From the NCBI GenBank assembly GCA_021737645.1, contig JAIPDO010000021.1, forward strand, positions 1 to 56,714: 56,714 bases of DNA, written 5' to 3'. Positions 55,147 through 56,714 of the stretch are shown here, piece after piece. The DNA comes from Desulfarculaceae bacterium (lineage in GTDB: Bacteria; Desulfobacterota; Desulfarculia; Desulfarculales; Desulfarculaceae). Below the pieces are notes generated by a model. That model was not told the origin of the DNA. It saw nothing but the letters and a program-made list of their open reading frames with translations, and searched no databases. A program made the translations under genes and the position numbers. Position 1 is the first letter of the stretch, and each line of letters opens with the position of its first letter.

Positions 55147-55656
55147 CTAAAGTCCCCCAGGCCTGCCACCGGGCCTGCCGCCGCCCGGAGGGCCACCAAC
55201 GGGCTTGCCTCCGCCATGGCCCTTGCCCGTTTCGTAGCGACGACGCTGCTCCTGGAGATATTCCTTGTATTCGTCAACCTGGTCCTTGGTGAGTAGTTTG
55301 CCCAGGGCCTTCTCCGTGCCCAGGTCGACCTGGTGCACCCGCTCAAAGAGCTTGGCCATCTCCTGAGGGTTGTCGCTTTTCTCTCCATCGGCGAACAACT
55401 TGGCCTTTTTGTCCTCACCCGCCTTGATGATGGCCTTCACCTTCCCCGCCTGCTCGGGGGTCAGTTTCAGGCGGATGGTGAGATCCTGCATGGTTTTTTC
55501 CAGGCGCTGAGCGGGGCTCATTTCCTGGCTGGCGCCGGGCGGAGGTCCGGACGGGCGTGGGCCAGGCCTGCCGCCGGGCGGGCCGTCATGGACAGAAGGG
55601 CCGCCGCAGCCCATGGACGCGATCAACAGCAGAGCGGGGACGAGGTAGCGGATCAT
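55147..55656 (-). CDS. small exported lipoprotein, Spy/CpxP-like
   Basis: The protein is 169 residues from an ATG at 55656 with GGAG eight bases upstream. A lipobox IASMGC (about residues 12-17) predicts lipidation. Gly/Pro-rich linkers follow, then a helical Gln/Lys-rich core with two LTxxQ-like motifs: LTPEQAGKVKAI (about 77-88) and LTKDQVDEYKEYLQ (near 125). This is the Spy/CpxP pattern of periplasmic chaperones. The tail is Gly/Pro-rich. Envelope stress protection is the likely role, but no regulator is nearby. Confidence 0.72.
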   Translation of the reverse strand: MIRYLVPALLLIASMGCGGPSVHDGPPGGRPGPRPSGPPPGASQEMSPAQRLEKTMQDLTIRLKLTPEQAGKVKAIIKAGEDKKAKLFADGEKSDNPQEMAKLFERVHQVDLGTEKALGKLLTKDQVDEYKEYLQEQRRRYETGKGHGGGKPVGGPPGGGRPGGRPGGL

Positions 55657-55716
55657 GCGCAATGCTCCAGGCGAAAGGGTTTGGTTTTCATCGCTCCCAA
55701 AGGGGCAGGCTCTATT

Positions 55717-56415
55717 TTATCCGCTGGCCGGGATTGTGCTTTGAGTGGTGAACTCCTGGGACACCCAACCCGCGTCACCGTTGGGGGCGCGCACGAAAAG
55801 CCAGGAGCCGGTGCGGCCTCGGATGGTGAGGTCGGCCCCCAAGTTGACCACCTGCAACACGGGGTAGGCCATGCCCGGGCCGCTGCGCACGTTAAGGGCC
55901 TGGGAGATCACCGTGGCCATACCGGTGGCGCCTTGCGCCGGAGCCACCACCCCGGTGGGCGCGGTTATCACGGTTTGGGCCGGAGCCGCGGCCGGGGGGG
56001 AAACCACCACGTAGCCGCCCGGCCCGGGCCGGTAGTAGACGCCGTCATACAGGTAATAGTTGATCCCGCCAAACAGCACCACCCGGAAGCCGGGCGGCAT
56101 GACGCTTATCACCAAGCCCACCGGCGGGAACACCGGCACGTAGCGGCCCCGCCAGGGCCGGTAGTATTTGCCGCCATTGTAATAGTAGGGGTTTCCCTTG
56201 ACCACCACCCGGCGGTGGCCCGGAGAGCCTCCGCGGCCTTGGTGACCGCCGCTCGGTTTGTTCCAGTGGTTGTCTCCTCTTGTTCCGCCTCCGCGGCCAT
56301 GTCCGCCGCCGTGACCTTGAGCCATGGCGGGAACGGCGATACCCAGGGTGAGGGCGGTGAGGGCGGTAAGGAATATGAGCCCCACCTTGCGAGGGGCTTG
56401 GTTCAGGTGAAGCAT
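55717..56415 (-). CDS. exported protein with SH3-like domain
   Basis: The protein is 232 residues with an AAAGGAGG ribosome-binding site. A signal peptide ends near AMAQG (residue 33). Gly/His-rich linkers follow, then a Tyr-rich DUF6515-like region (PYYYNGGKYYRP, YYLYDGVYYRPG). A C-terminal bacterial SH3 domain has ALNVRSGPGMAYPVL and GWVSQEF. SH3b domains bind peptidoglycan or proteins, so it is likely an envelope-bound surface or wall protein. The lipoprotein gene lies 60 bases downstream in the same direction. Confidence 0.82.
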   Translation of the reverse strand: MLHLNQAPRKVGLIFLTALTALTLGIAVPAMAQGHGGGHGRGGGTRGDNHWNKPSGGHQGRGGSPGHRRVVVKGNPYYYNGGKYYRPWRGRYVPVFPPVGLVISVMPPGFRVVLFGGINYYLYDGVYYRPGPGGYVVVSPPAAAPAQTVITAPTGVVAPAQGATGMATVISQALNVRSGPGMAYPVLQVVNLGADLTIRGRTGSWLFVRAPNGDAGWVSQEFTTQSTIPASG

Positions 56416-56502
56416 GGTTTCCTCCTTTTATGAGCCGCCGGGGCTCGTCCCCAGCCGCCTATCAAGTAAGCAAAAACGGTGCCCACCTTTAGCTTTGGAT
56501 AA

Positions 56503-56524
56503 AAATTGAGTGATTACTCAATTT
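56503..56524. promoter_or_regulatory. TGAGT-N4-ACTCA palindrome upstream of the SH3 gene
   Basis: AAATTGAGT (56503-56511) and ACTCAATTT (56516-56524) are perfect complements around GATT. Outside them GGATA and TATCC extend the symmetry with a small offset. It lies about 90 bases upstream of the SH3-domain gene. TGAGT-N4-ACTCA is the shape of many TetR-family operators. No TetR gene is visible in the window. Confidence 0.6.
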
Positions 56525-56640
56525 ATCCACCGGTTAGGATGAAAGGGTCAACAGCGGGGCCACGCGGCAGGGCCGGAGGGTGTAACTTTTTTATGCGGCA
56601 GGCTGGGAGGATGAGAAAAAATTTTGCCCCAGGCGGGCGC

Positions 56641-56674
56641 AAAAAGGCGCCCCGGCCTTGATGGGCCGGGGCGC
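56641..56674 (-). terminator. terminator of a minus-strand gene beyond the right edge
   Basis: GCGCCCCGGCC (56647-56657) pairs with GGCCGGGGCGC (56664-56674), with a six-base loop. On the minus strand it is followed by CTTTTT (plus 56641-56646). It would end a minus-strand unit that enters from the right; a TAG stop after Ala-Lys codons is seen at 56704-56706. Confidence 0.75.
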
Positions 56675-56703
56675 GGTCGACGTCGATTCCTATATGGTGG
56701 AAG

Positions 56704-56714
56704 CTACTTGGCGG
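56704..56714 (-). CDS. last codons of a gene cut by the right edge
   Basis: On the minus strand GCC AAG TAG occupies 56704-56712, 30 bases before the terminator at 56641-56674. This suggests a gene ending in Ala-Lys lies beyond the window. Nothing else can be said about it; the frame is inferred only from the terminator context. Confidence 0.25.

Overview
The window is high-GC DNA from an anaerobic bacterium, most likely a Desulfobacterota (deltaproteobacterial) lineage of the Desulfarculales or Syntrophobacteria kind. The evidence is a tungsten-type (class II) benzoyl-CoA reductase with HdrA/MvhD-like subunits, in-frame UGA (selenocysteine) codons, a flavoredoxin-like protein, NtrC-type two-component systems, SulP/carbonic anhydrase genes and a tripartite tricarboxylate (TTT) transporter. 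No rRNA, tRNA, insertion sequence, integrase or CRISPR array was seen. The lineage call is inference from gene content only.

Layout. 1-201: start of a CoA-transferase-like gene leaving the left edge (minus strand). 960-3158: patatin fused to an Omp85-like barrel. 3232-4929: large acyl-CoA dehydrogenase. 5460-7623: LysR regulator, flavoredoxin-like protein and Lrp-like regulator. 7645-12249: tandem glycine riboswitch followed by gcvT-gcvH-gcvPA-gcvPB. 12551-19777: GntR regulator, AprA/FrdA-like flavoprotein, ferredoxin/GltD-type NAD(P)H flavoprotein and TctC-TctB-TctA, which look like one uptake-and-redox operon. 20145-25912: GT-C membrane glycosyltransferase-like protein facing a three-gene minus-strand operon (GT2, FAD oxidoreductase, B12-binding radical SAM). 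26231-26662: lower-GC small protein. 27288-31430: giant repeat autotransporter.

31624-41791: nine tightly packed minus-strand genes. They encode a histidine kinase, a sigma-54 response regulator, a SulP anion transporter, a cytidylate-kinase/receiver fusion, a Cache histidine kinase, a receiver, a kinase-like protein with a degenerate ATPase domain, a beta-carbonic anhydrase and another receiver. This looks like bicarbonate or anion uptake wired to an elaborate phosphorelay. 42413-50547: a transcription unit with a near-consensus promoter, bamB-bamC-bamD-bamE-bamF and a strong terminator. BamB keeps the catalytic residues of the benzoyl-CoA reductase active site. BamE and BamF are each interrupted by one in-frame UGA where homologues have Cys, and each UGA is followed by a SECIS-like hairpin. 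BamGHI are not present.

50546-54922: fdhD, an exported nitrilase-family hydrolase, a divergent exported cyclase-family hydrolase with a sigma-54-type promoter, and a gamma-carbonic anhydrase. 55147-56415: a small lipoprotein and an SH3 envelope protein. The right edge holds a palindromic operator and the terminator of a gene that lies outside.

Main points of interest: the dual-selenoprotein Bam cluster without BamGHI, the TTT-linked flavoprotein pair, the SulP/carbonic anhydrase phosphorelay operon, the divergent exported hydrolase pair with its palindrome and sigma-54 site, and the riboswitch and Lrp-motif control of glycine cleavage.
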